Assembly: GCF_001642955.1 (NCBI RefSeq)
Contig: NZ_LWSK01000023.1
Location: forward strand, 1 to 62,207
Reading direction: 5' to 3'
From: Rubripirellula obstinata
GTDB lineage: Bacteria; Planctomycetota; Planctomycetia; Pirellulales; Pirellulaceae
DNA: 62,207 bases
The stretch's first letter is position 1, and each line of letters begins with the position of its first letter. Shown here in pieces: positions 19,570-27,951 of this stretch. The position numbers were made by a program, and so were the translations under genes. A model generated the notes under the pieces. That model was not told the DNA's origin and did not search any database. It saw nothing but the letters and a program-made list of their open reading frames with translations.

Positions 19570-20028
19570 TGCCAATTTAGGCAGGAACAAGTTCCGCGCA
19601 GTTCCGGCAAGCCAACGTCGTACCATGCAATTGCCGGAACTTCGCGGAGCTTGTTCCGGCCTACATCTGTTTTGCAACTTGGCTGCTAGCCGGTCCCGCA
19701 CCGAATTCGGCTCAATTCGACAGTTGGGCGAAGTGTCCGAGACCGGCAGCGAAACGTCGGTCAATCCGCCGCCTACGCCCTTTGACATTGTCAGATAAGC
19801 AGATCAGGTAAAATGGTGAGTTTTGCGGGTTGAAGGGCGCCAAATTTGTGCCTTTTTCACCTCTTTTTCTTACATTTCCCTTAAGCCTTGCGTACCCTTG
19901 AATGTGGTCCACGCATTCGCGTCGATCAACCGATGCGCGTGCCCTTTTGCGGGTCGTCCGGACTAGAAGGATTGCAACGATTTTATCGATCGCTGTCATC
20001 ACTGCCTCATCAAGAGAACCTGTTGAAA
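19570..20028. other. Intergenic region with a palindromic repeat
   Basis: This 459-base gap holds repeat copy 2 (19578-19663) and is otherwise without a supported gene. The longer frame that runs into the next gene from 19888 lacks protein-like features before its inner start at 20029. The stretch 19850-19890 is pyrimidine-rich and could lie near the promoter of the 20029 gene. Confidence 0.5.
19578..19663. repeat. Palindromic repeat, GTAGGCCGGAACAAGC family, copy 2
   Basis: Arms 19578-19609 and 19632-19663 pair with a few mismatches (left TAGGCAGGAACAAG, right CTTGTTCCGGCCTA). It is the most diverged of three copies. Confidence 0.85.
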
Positions 20029-21696
20029 ATGATATCGCTTATCAACTTAAAATCGAACATTCGCCAAGCGTCCATCATGTCGGCCACCACGGTGGCTTTT
20101 AGCGTTTCGATGATCGGAGACATGCAGGCACAAGACGGTTGCTGCTTCGAGCCTGCTTATCGCATGGAATGCGAAACCGTCATGGAACCGCAAGTCGTTC
20201 AGCGAATGCGTTTGAGCACGCAGACCGAATACGTTGATGAGCAGGTCACTAGCTTTCGGCCAGTGCTAAGAACACGCACGGAAGAACGCGAGTACAAAGT
20301 TGCTCGTCCTGTCGTGGAAACCTCGTATCGAGAAGAGCGGTTTACCGTTTGGAAGCCAGTCGTTGAAACGTCTTATCGGGACGAGACCGTTCAGCAGACG
20401 ACTTACGTCAACGAAACAGCCGAACGCGAAGAGCAGTACACGACCTACAAGCCAGTCGTTGAAACTCAGTATTACAACCAACAATACGCCGTTCAGCGAC
20501 CTGTCACCGAAACGCAGTACTACAACCAGCGTTATGCCGTCCAGCGTCCCGTCACCGAAACGCTGATGCAGACTCAGCAGTACACATCGCTTCGCCCCGT
20601 CACGACCATGCAAAACCGAACGGTCGATGCCGGCGGCTACGTCGCTCAGCAAACTGTGATTCCCGGCCAAGTTCAATACGGAACACAATACATTCCTCGT
20701 ACTCACGCAACACCGGGACCGTTTGGTCTGTTCGCACGCGTTCGCGGATCCTACGCGGTCACGCCGACGGTCACCGCACCAACCGTTCAAACGCAATACG
20801 CTTACCGACCAAACTACATCACCCAGCAAGTCGCACAGACTCAGTACGTCCCGCAAACGCAGGCCGTCCAAGTGCCCGTGCAAGTCCAACGGATGCAGAC
20901 CGAATACGTCGATCGCCAGGTGCCCGTTCAGACAACGCGGATGCAAACGGAAATGGTCAACCAACAAGTGCCAGTCCAAACGACTCGCATGGTTGCCACG
21001 ACCGAAGTTCGCAAGGTTCCTTATGTCGTCACCAAACCAGTGACGCAAACCTTGACTCGCAAAGTACCGGTTCAACAGCAACGCTGGGTAACCGAAGAAA
21101 AGGTTCGTAAGGTTCCGGTTCAGCAAACTCGCATGGTTTATGAAACCAAAAAGGAACCTGTTCAAGTTTCTTACTACGAACAAGAAGCGGTCGTGCAAAC
21201 GGTTCGCAAGCCAGTGACCAAACAGGTCTACGTTCCTTACAACGAAACGATCATGGTTCCACGGCAAGTCGTCCAACGAGTTCCGCTGTCCTACTACGAT
21301 CCGTTCAGTCCCGCGATCACCAGCGGTTACTCTTCGTTCTCGCCCCCAATCAGCTCGCCCCCAATCAGCTCGACTGTGATCAGTCCAGCACCCGTGGTTT
21401 CGGCACCGTACCAAAGCGGATACGCACCGGCTCCTGCGGTGGCACAGCCTTTTGAAACGCTGGGCGATTCTGTCTTGCAAGGGCCACAAACACTCGACGA
21501 CGTGCCAAGCACCCGGATGCAGAAGATTGAAACCGGCCCCACCGAAGAATCATCAAGCGATATCTTCGACAGCCAAGATGCCGAAGATTTACCGGCACCT
21601 GAACTGAAGGCACCACAAAACTCTGGCGACGGTACCGACGCAACCGAAGCAGGTTTCCGTTTGCAATGGATGCCACGTTTCGCACGCGAAGCTTAA
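20029..21696 (+). CDS. Repeat-rich envelope protein (YxVxRPVxET repeats)
   Basis: The inner ATG at 20029 is chosen because it gives a signal peptide (SATTVAFSVSMIGDMQAQ) and follows AAGAGAACC. The 555-residue product is made of short tandem units: about 70-220 repeats the pattern YxVxRPVxETxY (e.g. YAVQRPVTETQYYNQ twice), and about 260-420 repeats VPVQTTRMQTE-type units. Tyr, Thr, Val, Gln and Arg dominate. A 15-base duplication encodes SPPIS twice near residue 440. Similar Tyr/Thr/Val repeats are, from memory, known in Rhodopirellula detergent-insoluble cell-wall proteins ('YTV' type). A structural envelope role is likely but unproven. Confidence 0.75.
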   Translation: MISLINLKSNIRQASIMSATTVAFSVSMIGDMQAQDGCCFEPAYRMECETVMEPQVVQRMRLSTQTEYVDEQVTSFRPVLRTRTEEREYKVARPVVETSYREERFTVWKPVVETSYRDETVQQTTYVNETAEREEQYTTYKPVVETQYYNQQYAVQRPVTETQYYNQRYAVQRPVTETLMQTQQYTSLRPVTTMQNRTVDAGGYVAQQTVIPGQVQYGTQYIPRTHATPGPFGLFARVRGSYAVTPTVTAPTVQTQYAYRPNYITQQVAQTQYVPQTQAVQVPVQVQRMQTEYVDRQVPVQTTRMQTEMVNQQVPVQTTRMVATTEVRKVPYVVTKPVTQTLTRKVPVQQQRWVTEEKVRKVPVQQTRMVYETKKEPVQVSYYEQEAVVQTVRKPVTKQVYVPYNETIMVPRQVVQRVPLSYYDPFSPAITSGYSSFSPPISSPPISSTVISPAPVVSAPYQSGYAPAPAVAQPFETLGDSVLQGPQTLDDVPSTRMQKIETGPTEESSSDIFDSQDAEDLPAPELKAPQNSGDGTDATEAGFRLQWMPRFAREA

Positions 21697-21755
21697 GCTG
21701 GAATTGCTGGCCCATATCGAGCGTGAATCCACCGATCAGTGCGACTCGCAACATT

Positions 21756-22841
21756 TTAGTCGGGCTTTTTTGCCGTCACGGTGATTCGGCCCGACAATCG
21801 CAACAACGAGATGATTTTCTCGGGGACTAATAAAAATCTCCTTGCCATTTCGCTAGGTTCGCCCACAAAGCAAGCCATCCATCGCGTTGGCCATTTCGCA
21901 TCGGGATAGTTGTCCATTGCCCATGCGGCAACACTTCCCCACCAGTATCGCAAACTTGCTTGGTGGATGATCTTTACATCCGTGAATCCTGATTCAGTAA
22001 GCAGTCGGCGAATTCGGAACTCAGTAAAAAGCTGCAAATGCCTGGGAGCGTCATAGCCGAGCCAATGCTTACCAAAGATCCATCGCTCGGGAGCGCTGGC
22101 ATTGGGAATGCTGACCGCGAGCAGCCCGTTGCGTTTCAGAATTCTAAAAGTCTCTTTCGTGAAGAAGCCCGGATCTGGAACATGCTCTAGCACCATCCAA
22201 GCCACGATGGCATCCATGCTTTCGCTAGGAATCTCGGCTTCGGAAAGCGTCTTTGTTTGCACATCAAAACCACGAGATTGGGCCTTCCTGGCGGCGTCTG
22301 AATTCGGTTCTAGCCCATCAACTAGCCATCCCGCCACTTTGGCCTGTTCCAGAAAACCACCGTAAGCACATCCGATTTCAAGCAGTCTAGGACCGTTGCG
22401 TGTAGGCTGACCGGGAATAAGCTCGGGTGATTCCGCTGGTAAAGGTGGCATGATCGTGCCGTGCTGCTGGCCCAACCAAAACAAGAATCTTCGCAGCAAC
22501 GGAACTTGGCTTAAAACTCTTCGTAAGAACGAATTCTTTTTCGAGTTTTCAGTTCGCGCCAGACTATCAGACGTGGATGTTTCGCGACCAGCGACGGAGC
22601 CCTGATGAGGACCATAGGACTTGGGGTAGCATGCCGCCAACGAATCATCGGTGGGCCTAGGATTCAAATAAAAATGTTGGCATGCTTTGCATTGAACAAA
22701 TTGAAATTGCTGACCAATGTGATAAATGAAGTCTCTTGTTTCGATTACATTCTGAAAGTCATCCGCGTCGCAAAGTGGACAACAAATTTCCTTTACTGGA
22801 ATAACTTTGGCTGTCGATTGTGGTGAAGATGAGGAATTCAT
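21756..22841 (-). CDS. SAM-dependent methyltransferase with N-terminal zinc ribbon
   Basis: 361 residues. Two Cys pairs (CCPLC at 20-24 and CKAC at 51-54) look like a zinc ribbon. The class I methyltransferase domain starts at LLEIGCAYGGFL (about 153-164) and continues with ESMDAIVAWMVLEHVPDP, a methyltransf_23-type motif 4. Such ribbon-plus-methyltransferase proteins are common in O-antigen and sugar-modifying clusters. Its 5' end overlaps that of the divergent TylF-like gene by up to 22 bases. The sugar or lipid substrate is unknown. Confidence 0.85.
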   Translation of the reverse strand: MNSSSSPQSTAKVIPVKEICCPLCDADDFQNVIETRDFIYHIGQQFQFVQCKACQHFYLNPRPTDDSLAACYPKSYGPHQGSVAGRETSTSDSLARTENSKKNSFLRRVLSQVPLLRRFLFWLGQQHGTIMPPLPAESPELIPGQPTRNGPRLLEIGCAYGGFLEQAKVAGWLVDGLEPNSDAARKAQSRGFDVQTKTLSEAEIPSESMDAIVAWMVLEHVPDPGFFTKETFRILKRNGLLAVSIPNASAPERWIFGKHWLGYDAPRHLQLFTEFRIRRLLTESGFTDVKIIHQASLRYWWGSVAAWAMDNYPDAKWPTRWMACFVGEPSEMARRFLLVPEKIISLLRLSGRITVTAKKPD

Positions 22842-23710
22842 GGAAAGCGAGCTTCGTTCAAATTCGTGCTTTTGGCAACATCCCTTTGAGCTTCAAAACA
22901 TTGAAAAGACTGATTCCGAATTCAATAAAAGATCTGCTCAAACGCATGATCAATCGCGGACTCACCACCGCTGGATGGAAGTTAGCACCGTTTGGAAGCA
23001 TCGTTGTGGACGGCCAATGGTATGACGGTTCGATTGACGGCGTGGTGTCAAAACACCGCTCGCCCGCCTTGGATGATGCTGATTTCAAACGAGCGATCCA
23101 ACACCTATGCCAACGGAATGCTTTTCTGGGGCTCGATCAAGCGGTCCGAGGCGAGACGACGATGCACCGGTTGCACCTTGCCGGTCAACTTGCCCGACTA
23201 TCAATGGGAATCGAAGGCGATTTGGTCGAGTTCGGAACGTTTCGAGGGGCAACGGCGTATTGCATGCTCAATGCAACGAAAGAAAAATCGATTTATCTTT
23301 ACGACACGTTCAGCGGAATTCCGGAACATGGTGTTACAGATCACGAACGAGCCGTGGGGCTTCTAGGATCTTTTCAGGATACATCCGCTGACTTTGTCCG
23401 AGAAAACTTGTCAACTTTTGCCGACCGAATTCATATCCGCGAGGGACTCATCCCAGACACATTGAACCAACCCGGTCCCACAAACATTGCCATGATGCAC
23501 GTTGATTTAAATCTGGTAAAACCGACGCTACAGGCAATTCAATGGGCGTTCCCGCGTTGGGCATCCGGTGGAATCTGTCTGCTGGATGACTATCTTTGGG
23601 ATGGTTACGAAGATCAACGCGCCGGCGTCGAACGCTTCTTTGCAGAACAGCAACGGTCGATTATCGCGTTGCCGACTGGACAAGGCATTGTTTTCAATAT
23701 CACCAACTAG
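22820..23710 (+). CDS. TylF/MycF-family methyltransferase
   Basis: Up to 296 residues. The core shows EFGTFRGATAYCML (SAM-binding), IYLYDTFSGIPEHG, MMHVDLNLVKPT and ICLLDDYLWDGYEDQ, the layout of the TylF (macrocin O-methyltransferase) family, whose metal-binding Asp residues sit in the last motif. Such enzymes methylate sugar hydroxyls, often in surface glycans. The start is uncertain: GTG 22820 and ATG 22829 both overlap the divergent neighbour's start, while ATG 22946 would avoid this but lose basic N-terminal residues. The next gene begins just after the stop, so this is probably an operon with the flippase-like gene. Confidence 0.8.
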   Translation: MVKMRNSWKASFVQIRAFGNIPLSFKTLKRLIPNSIKDLLKRMINRGLTTAGWKLAPFGSIVVDGQWYDGSIDGVVSKHRSPALDDADFKRAIQHLCQRNAFLGLDQAVRGETTMHRLHLAGQLARLSMGIEGDLVEFGTFRGATAYCMLNATKEKSIYLYDTFSGIPEHGVTDHERAVGLLGSFQDTSADFVRENLSTFADRIHIREGLIPDTLNQPGPTNIAMMHVDLNLVKPTLQAIQWAFPRWASGGICLLDDYLWDGYEDQRAGVERFFAEQQRSIIALPTGQGIVFNITN

Positions 23711-23730
23711 CCCAGATCGCGATCTCACCA

Positions 23731-25092
23731 GTGTTCCTTGATCCGCTACGACCGATCTTTTTAAAGACCGGTTTAGATCGCGCTGTTCTGTACGGCATTT
23801 TGATGAAGTGTTGGCAGATCCCGTCGGGTGTTGTCACGATGCTGATGATTGCCTTCTTCTTTGATCCGGAAACCCAAGGCGTCTACTACACGATTTTTGG
23901 AATCCTAGGATTGCAGAACATGGCCGAAGCGGGGCTAACGTCAGTGCTGATGCACGCCGTAAGTCACGAATCGGCTCGCGTTCAAATCAGCGGCGACGGA
24001 AACCTAACAGGTACACCGGATGCAATCGGGCGGATCGCTTCGCTAACACGGGGCGGTGTGAAGTGCTTGCTCGGATGTGGCGTTCTGTTTGCCATCATCG
24101 CATTGGTTTGGGGGTTGTTGATCTTTCGCGGTTCAGATGAATCGAATATCGGATTTGTTCTGCTCTGCTCTGTTTTGCTCTCAGCCGCGTCGCTGGTCTC
24201 GGCCGGGCTGGTCGCAATTCTGGAAGGCTGTAACCAAGTGGTCGCTGTCAATCGCAACCGATTAGGGCAAGTCGTCTGCGGCAGTTTTGTTGTCTGGGTG
24301 GTCATTGCCACAGGTGGAACGCTTTGGGCAATTCCTGCATCGCTTGCAACACAACTCATTTGGGAGATGAAACTGATTGCGTTCGGTAACCGAAAACTGA
24401 TGTTGAAGATTCTAAAAGCATCGGATACCGACCTGAACTGGCGACAAGAGATATGGCCATTGCAATGGAAACTTGGTCTTCAAGGCTTTGTTCACCAATT
24501 CGCATTCACTCCGATGATCCCAGTGCTATATCACTGGCACGGCCCGGTTGTCGCTGGTCAAGCCGGGATGACACTATCGACGCTGCTTCAACTGCTAGGT
24601 GTTGCTTCGATGTGGATTCGCACTCGGGCTCCTCAATTTGGCGAATTGATCGCGCAGGAAAAACGGTCAACCTTGGATCAAGTTTTCAGGAAGGTGACGA
24701 TTTCTTCTACGGCCGCGCTGGTAGCACTGATGACACTATTCTGTTCAACGCTTTTCTTGATGGGTAACGCTGACCATGAGTTATTGGTGAAGCTTGCTAG
24801 CCGTTTCTTACCAGTTCAATTAGCCCTCGGCATTGCGATTGCCACGCTGCCAATCCATTTGATGCAGTGCTTTGCAATTTACCTTCGGTCGCACAAGGTC
24901 GATCCGTTGTGGCGGATTACGATCGCGAGCAATCTGTTGCTAACCCTTGCAGTGGTTCTGGGTGAAATTCAGTTTGGGGCGATCGCGCTGGGTGCTTCGA
25001 TAACTCTTGTTTACGGATTCATCACCTTGCCCACCGTGTTCATGGTTTGGCACCGCTTTCGGACCAATCAATCCCCAGCAAAGTCGAGTTAA
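23731..25092 (+). CDS. Polysaccharide flippase-like membrane protein (Wzx/MATE type)
   Basis: About 453 residues from GTG 23731, the first start after the preceding stop; ATG 23803 is an alternative. Around 12 hydrophobic segments are visible (IPSGVVTMLMIAFFF, LLGCGVLFAIIALVWGLLIF, VLLCSVLLSAASLVSAGLVAIL and others), as in the PST/MATE-like exporters of lipid-linked sugars. No soluble domain is fused. Association with two sugar-type methyltransferases supports a role in moving a surface-glycan precursor across the membrane. Assignment to Wzx is by topology and context, not by a specific motif. Confidence 0.7.
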   Translation: MFLDPLRPIFLKTGLDRAVLYGILMKCWQIPSGVVTMLMIAFFFDPETQGVYYTIFGILGLQNMAEAGLTSVLMHAVSHESARVQISGDGNLTGTPDAIGRIASLTRGGVKCLLGCGVLFAIIALVWGLLIFRGSDESNIGFVLLCSVLLSAASLVSAGLVAILEGCNQVVAVNRNRLGQVVCGSFVVWVVIATGGTLWAIPASLATQLIWEMKLIAFGNRKLMLKILKASDTDLNWRQEIWPLQWKLGLQGFVHQFAFTPMIPVLYHWHGPVVAGQAGMTLSTLLQLLGVASMWIRTRAPQFGELIAQEKRSTLDQVFRKVTISSTAALVALMTLFCSTLFLMGNADHELLVKLASRFLPVQLALGIAIATLPIHLMQCFAIYLRSHKVDPLWRITIASNLLLTLAVVLGEIQFGAIALGASITLVYGFITLPTVFMVWHRFRTNQSPAKSS

Positions 25093-25133
25093 AAGACGTT
25101 CACGCAAAACGCAAAACAAACTGACACTTCTCG

Positions 25134-26438
25134 CTATTTCGCCGAATCATCGCCGCGTTGGTAGCGAACGCGTCCGCCAACAATAGTTGAATCAACGACC
25201 GCGTCTAACGTTAATCCGTCCAGCGGAGTGCTGACGCAGCGAGATTTGAATTTGAGTGGATTGACGGTCCACTTCGCGTCTGGGTCGATGATGGTCACGT
25301 CGGCAGGGTAGCCAACCGATAAGCATCCGCCTCCCACGCCCGCGATCCGTGCGGGTGCCGTCGATAGCCGATCGATCACGGCGGACCAGTCCATCAGTCC
25401 TGGCACAACCATGTAAGTCACCAGCGTTGATAATGTTGTTTCAAGCGATGCCAGACCGAATGGCGACGCATCCAGGTCGTCCATTTTCTTCTCGCGTGCC
25501 CGCGGCATGTGACCGCTTTGAATCGCATCGATGGTGCCATCGGCGACCGCCGCTTTCAAAGTGCTGATATGTCCGGGTGAACGGAGCGGTGGATGGACTT
25601 TGAATCGCGAATCGAAAGAACGCAGGTTCGAATCATCCAGGCAAAGGTTATGTGGACAGACCGAAGCGGTGATCGGAATGCCGCGGTCCTTGACTCGGCG
25701 TACCAGGTCGACCGCGCCCATCGTGCTGATCGGACCAATGTGCAATCGGCCGCTGGTTGCTTCGGCGATCCGCACATCGCGGGCAACGGCAAGGTCTTCT
25801 GCTTCGGTCGGCAAGCCCTTCAAGCCCAACACCAATGCGACTTGGCCATCGTGCATCACGCCGCCTTCGGACAGCGACATGACGTTGGGGCGATTGATGA
25901 TCGGCAGGTTAAACATCCGAGCGTATTCAAGTGCCCGCTTTAACAACGCGTCGTTGGTGATCGGTCTGGGCGCGTCGGAATACGCGATCGCACCGGCTTC
26001 GTGCAGCAACCCAAATTCGGCGAGCTGTTCGCAGTCTCGGTTCTTGCTGAGGCAACCGATCACGTGAACTCGAACACCGTCGGCCTGGACCGCTTTTTGA
26101 CGGACAAATTCAACCGCACCTGGCGAATCAATGCAGGGCATCGTGCTGCTGCAACACAGGATCGAGGTGAATCCACCAGCAAGCGCCGCAGCGGATCCGG
26201 TGGCGATGGTTTCGTCTTCATTGAAACCAGGCTCGCGCAATTCCACGCCAAGATCGACAAACCCGGGCGAGACAATTTTTCCTGACGCATCGATCTTCTC
26301 AGCGCCGTCGGGAATCGATTCCTTCGCAGGATCGATTGCCGAAATTTGGCCATCAACGATTAGCAAGTCGGCAACACGATCGGTTTGGTTAGCGGGATCG
26401 ATGATCCGACCGCCGGTGATCAAGATGGGCGCAGTCAT
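25134..26438 (-). CDS. pyrC': Dihydroorotase-like protein lacking metal ligands (PyrC')
   Basis: 434 residues with the amidohydrolase fold of class I dihydroorotase ([35 protein letters not shown], and the final [10 protein letters not shown]). However the metal and catalytic residues are gone: the usual DxHxHxR reads DLGVELR (62-68); the His of the HAE motif is Arg/Asn (INRPN, 181-185); the HxxH of the next motif is HIGP (233-236); and the TDHAPH Asp is Gly (QSGHMP). This is the pattern of inactive PyrC' subunits that assemble with PyrB in Pseudomonas. Its ATG overlaps the pyrB stop by ATGA. It probably stabilises the carbamoyltransferase and does not catalyse. Confidence 0.85.
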   Translation of the reverse strand: MTAPILITGGRIIDPANQTDRVADLLIVDGQISAIDPAKESIPDGAEKIDASGKIVSPGFVDLGVELREPGFNEDETIATGSAAALAGGFTSILCCSSTMPCIDSPGAVEFVRQKAVQADGVRVHVIGCLSKNRDCEQLAEFGLLHEAGAIAYSDAPRPITNDALLKRALEYARMFNLPIINRPNVMSLSEGGVMHDGQVALVLGLKGLPTEAEDLAVARDVRIAEATSGRLHIGPISTMGAVDLVRRVKDRGIPITASVCPHNLCLDDSNLRSFDSRFKVHPPLRSPGHISTLKAAVADGTIDAIQSGHMPRAREKKMDDLDASPFGLASLETTLSTLVTYMVVPGLMDWSAVIDRLSTAPARIAGVGGGCLSVGYPADVTIIDPDAKWTVNPLKFKSRCVSTPLDGLTLDAVVDSTIVGGRVRYQRGDDSAK

Positions 26439-27427
26439 CGTGTACCTGCTTTATCGTCAGCGATCGAATGATTTCCCGCATTGGCCGTCAGATACAAGGC
26501 TGCCATGCGAACAGCGATTCCATTGGTGACTTGTTCCAAGATCACACTATGCGGTCCGTCGGCAACTTCGGGCGTAATTTCAACACCTCGATTGATCGGG
26601 CCGGGTGCCATAATCAGAATGTTGTCCTTGGCACGTTTCATCCGAGCGACATTCATGGCGTACAGATTGGCGTATTCGTGGACACTGGGAAACGGCCGAG
26701 CGGCTTGGCGTTCAAACTGAATGCGCAGCAAGTTCAGCACATCGCATCGCGGCAGGATTTCGTCCAAATCGTGGGCAACCTCAAATCCGAGTTCAGCCCA
26801 GCGCTGCGATACCAAAGTTGGCGGACCGCAGACAATGACGTGGGCACCTAGCTTGCTGAGTCCCCAAAGGTTAGCCCTAGCGGTTCGGCTGTGGGCGATG
26901 TCGCCGACAAGCGCCACGGTCAGCCCTTCGATGCTGCCGCGATGTTGTCGAATCGTCAGCATGTCCAGCAAGCCCTGCGTTGGATGATCATGGGGGCCAT
27001 CGCCAGCGTTGAGAACACTGCATCCCAATTCACGGGCCAGCAGGTGTGGCGTGCCTGGAGTTCGGTGCCGCGTGACGACCCAATCAACGCCCATCGCCTC
27101 GATCGTTTTCGCGGTGTCGACAAAGGTTTCGCCTTTGGCTACCGAAGAACCCGTGCTGCTAAATTCAACCGTGTCGGCACCTAATCGTTTGGCCGCTAGG
27201 GAAAAGCTGTTGCGAGTCCGCGTGCTGTTTTCAAAAAACAAGTTCGCACAAGTCTTGCCGGCTAGCACCGAAATTTTGTGACGGCATCCACCGGTCGCTG
27301 TTTTTAACTGATCGGCAACATCAAGCAACGCGAGAATCTCGTCGCCATTCAAACCCTCCAAATCCAACAAATGCCGACGAGTCCAGGCGGCGGGAACGGT
27401 GATTCCAAGTTGGGCGGCGTCGGACAT
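26435..27427 (-). CDS. pyrB: Aspartate carbamoyltransferase catalytic chain
   Basis: The start at 27427 (MSDAAQLGI...) is chosen over a longer frame that adds 61 unlikely residues, giving 330 residues, near the usual ~310-335. Family motifs are present: [12 protein letters not shown] (carbamoyl phosphate site), HPTQGLLD, and LRIQFERQ. The enzyme joins carbamoyl phosphate and aspartate in pyrimidine synthesis. The stop overlaps pyrC' by four bases, so the two chains are probably made in step. No pyrI regulatory chain is seen, consistent with a PyrB-PyrC' dodecamer. Confidence 0.93.
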   Translation of the reverse strand: MSDAAQLGITVPAAWTRRHLLDLEGLNGDEILALLDVADQLKTATGGCRHKISVLAGKTCANLFFENSTRTRNSFSLAAKRLGADTVEFSSTGSSVAKGETFVDTAKTIEAMGVDWVVTRHRTPGTPHLLARELGCSVLNAGDGPHDHPTQGLLDMLTIRQHRGSIEGLTVALVGDIAHSRTARANLWGLSKLGAHVIVCGPPTLVSQRWAELGFEVAHDLDEILPRCDVLNLLRIQFERQAARPFPSVHEYANLYAMNVARMKRAKDNILIMAPGPINRGVEITPEVADGPHSVILEQVTNGIAVRMAALYLTANAGNHSIADDKAGTR

Positions 27428-27951
27428 GGACAGAGAACGCTCTGTGTGGGGTGCGCTAAGATCGAATGAAGGATTGCATCGTCTCGCGTGAGCGTATTCG
27501 ATCGAGACGACCGAATCAACGTGGGCAGTTAGATAGCCAGGGTATCTCACTTTTTGAAGCTGGGGATTTTTCGCAACCCGCATAGGCTGTGAATAAGTGA
27601 GCAATCCCAAAACTTGTACTTCAACTTTTTCTTAAACCTCAACTCTCGCGGCGAAGGTTTAAGTTTAAGTTTAAGTTTAAGAATGAGATAACTTCACTAC
27701 GTAGCAGCGTAAGCGAGGGACATCGTAAATCGCATGTTAACGCTACCGGTTAGGATTTCAGTGCTCAACCCAGATTGAAAAAGTGCGTTGCCCTTCGTCA
27801 CAACCGTTAAAGCTTGACATGACTTTTCCGGCTTTGACGTCTTCGCCGGTCATGACGGCCAAGTTTGTGGACGGGTTGTTCTAGTTGTGACGCTGCAAGG
27901 GCCGATAACGATTGCACATATCCTGCCTGCCGTTCCAAGAATAACGATCCT
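27428..27951. other. Intergenic region with short repeats
   Basis: This 524-base gap between divergent pyrB and the second tolC gene holds a 9-bp hairpin (CTTAAACCT 27631-27639 with AGGTTTAAG 27655-27663) running into four TTTAAG units (27658-27681). No gene is supported. Promoters for both flanking genes should lie here but none is clear. Confidence 0.5.
27658..27681. repeat. Tandem TTTAAG hexamer, four copies
   Basis: Four exact head-to-tail TTTAAG units. The first one also forms the right arm of a hairpin with 27631-27639. Such arrays can vary in number by slippage. Confidence 0.9.

Noticed and set aside
20266-21489. 407-residue minus-strand frame
   Set aside because: Antisense to the repeat-rich envelope gene; its His/Leu/Arg pattern simply mirrors that gene's repeats and it has no signal or domain.
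25620-25640. GGTTCGAATC, resembling a tRNA T-loop
   Set aside because: It lies inside pyrC' coding sequence and has no cloverleaf around it.
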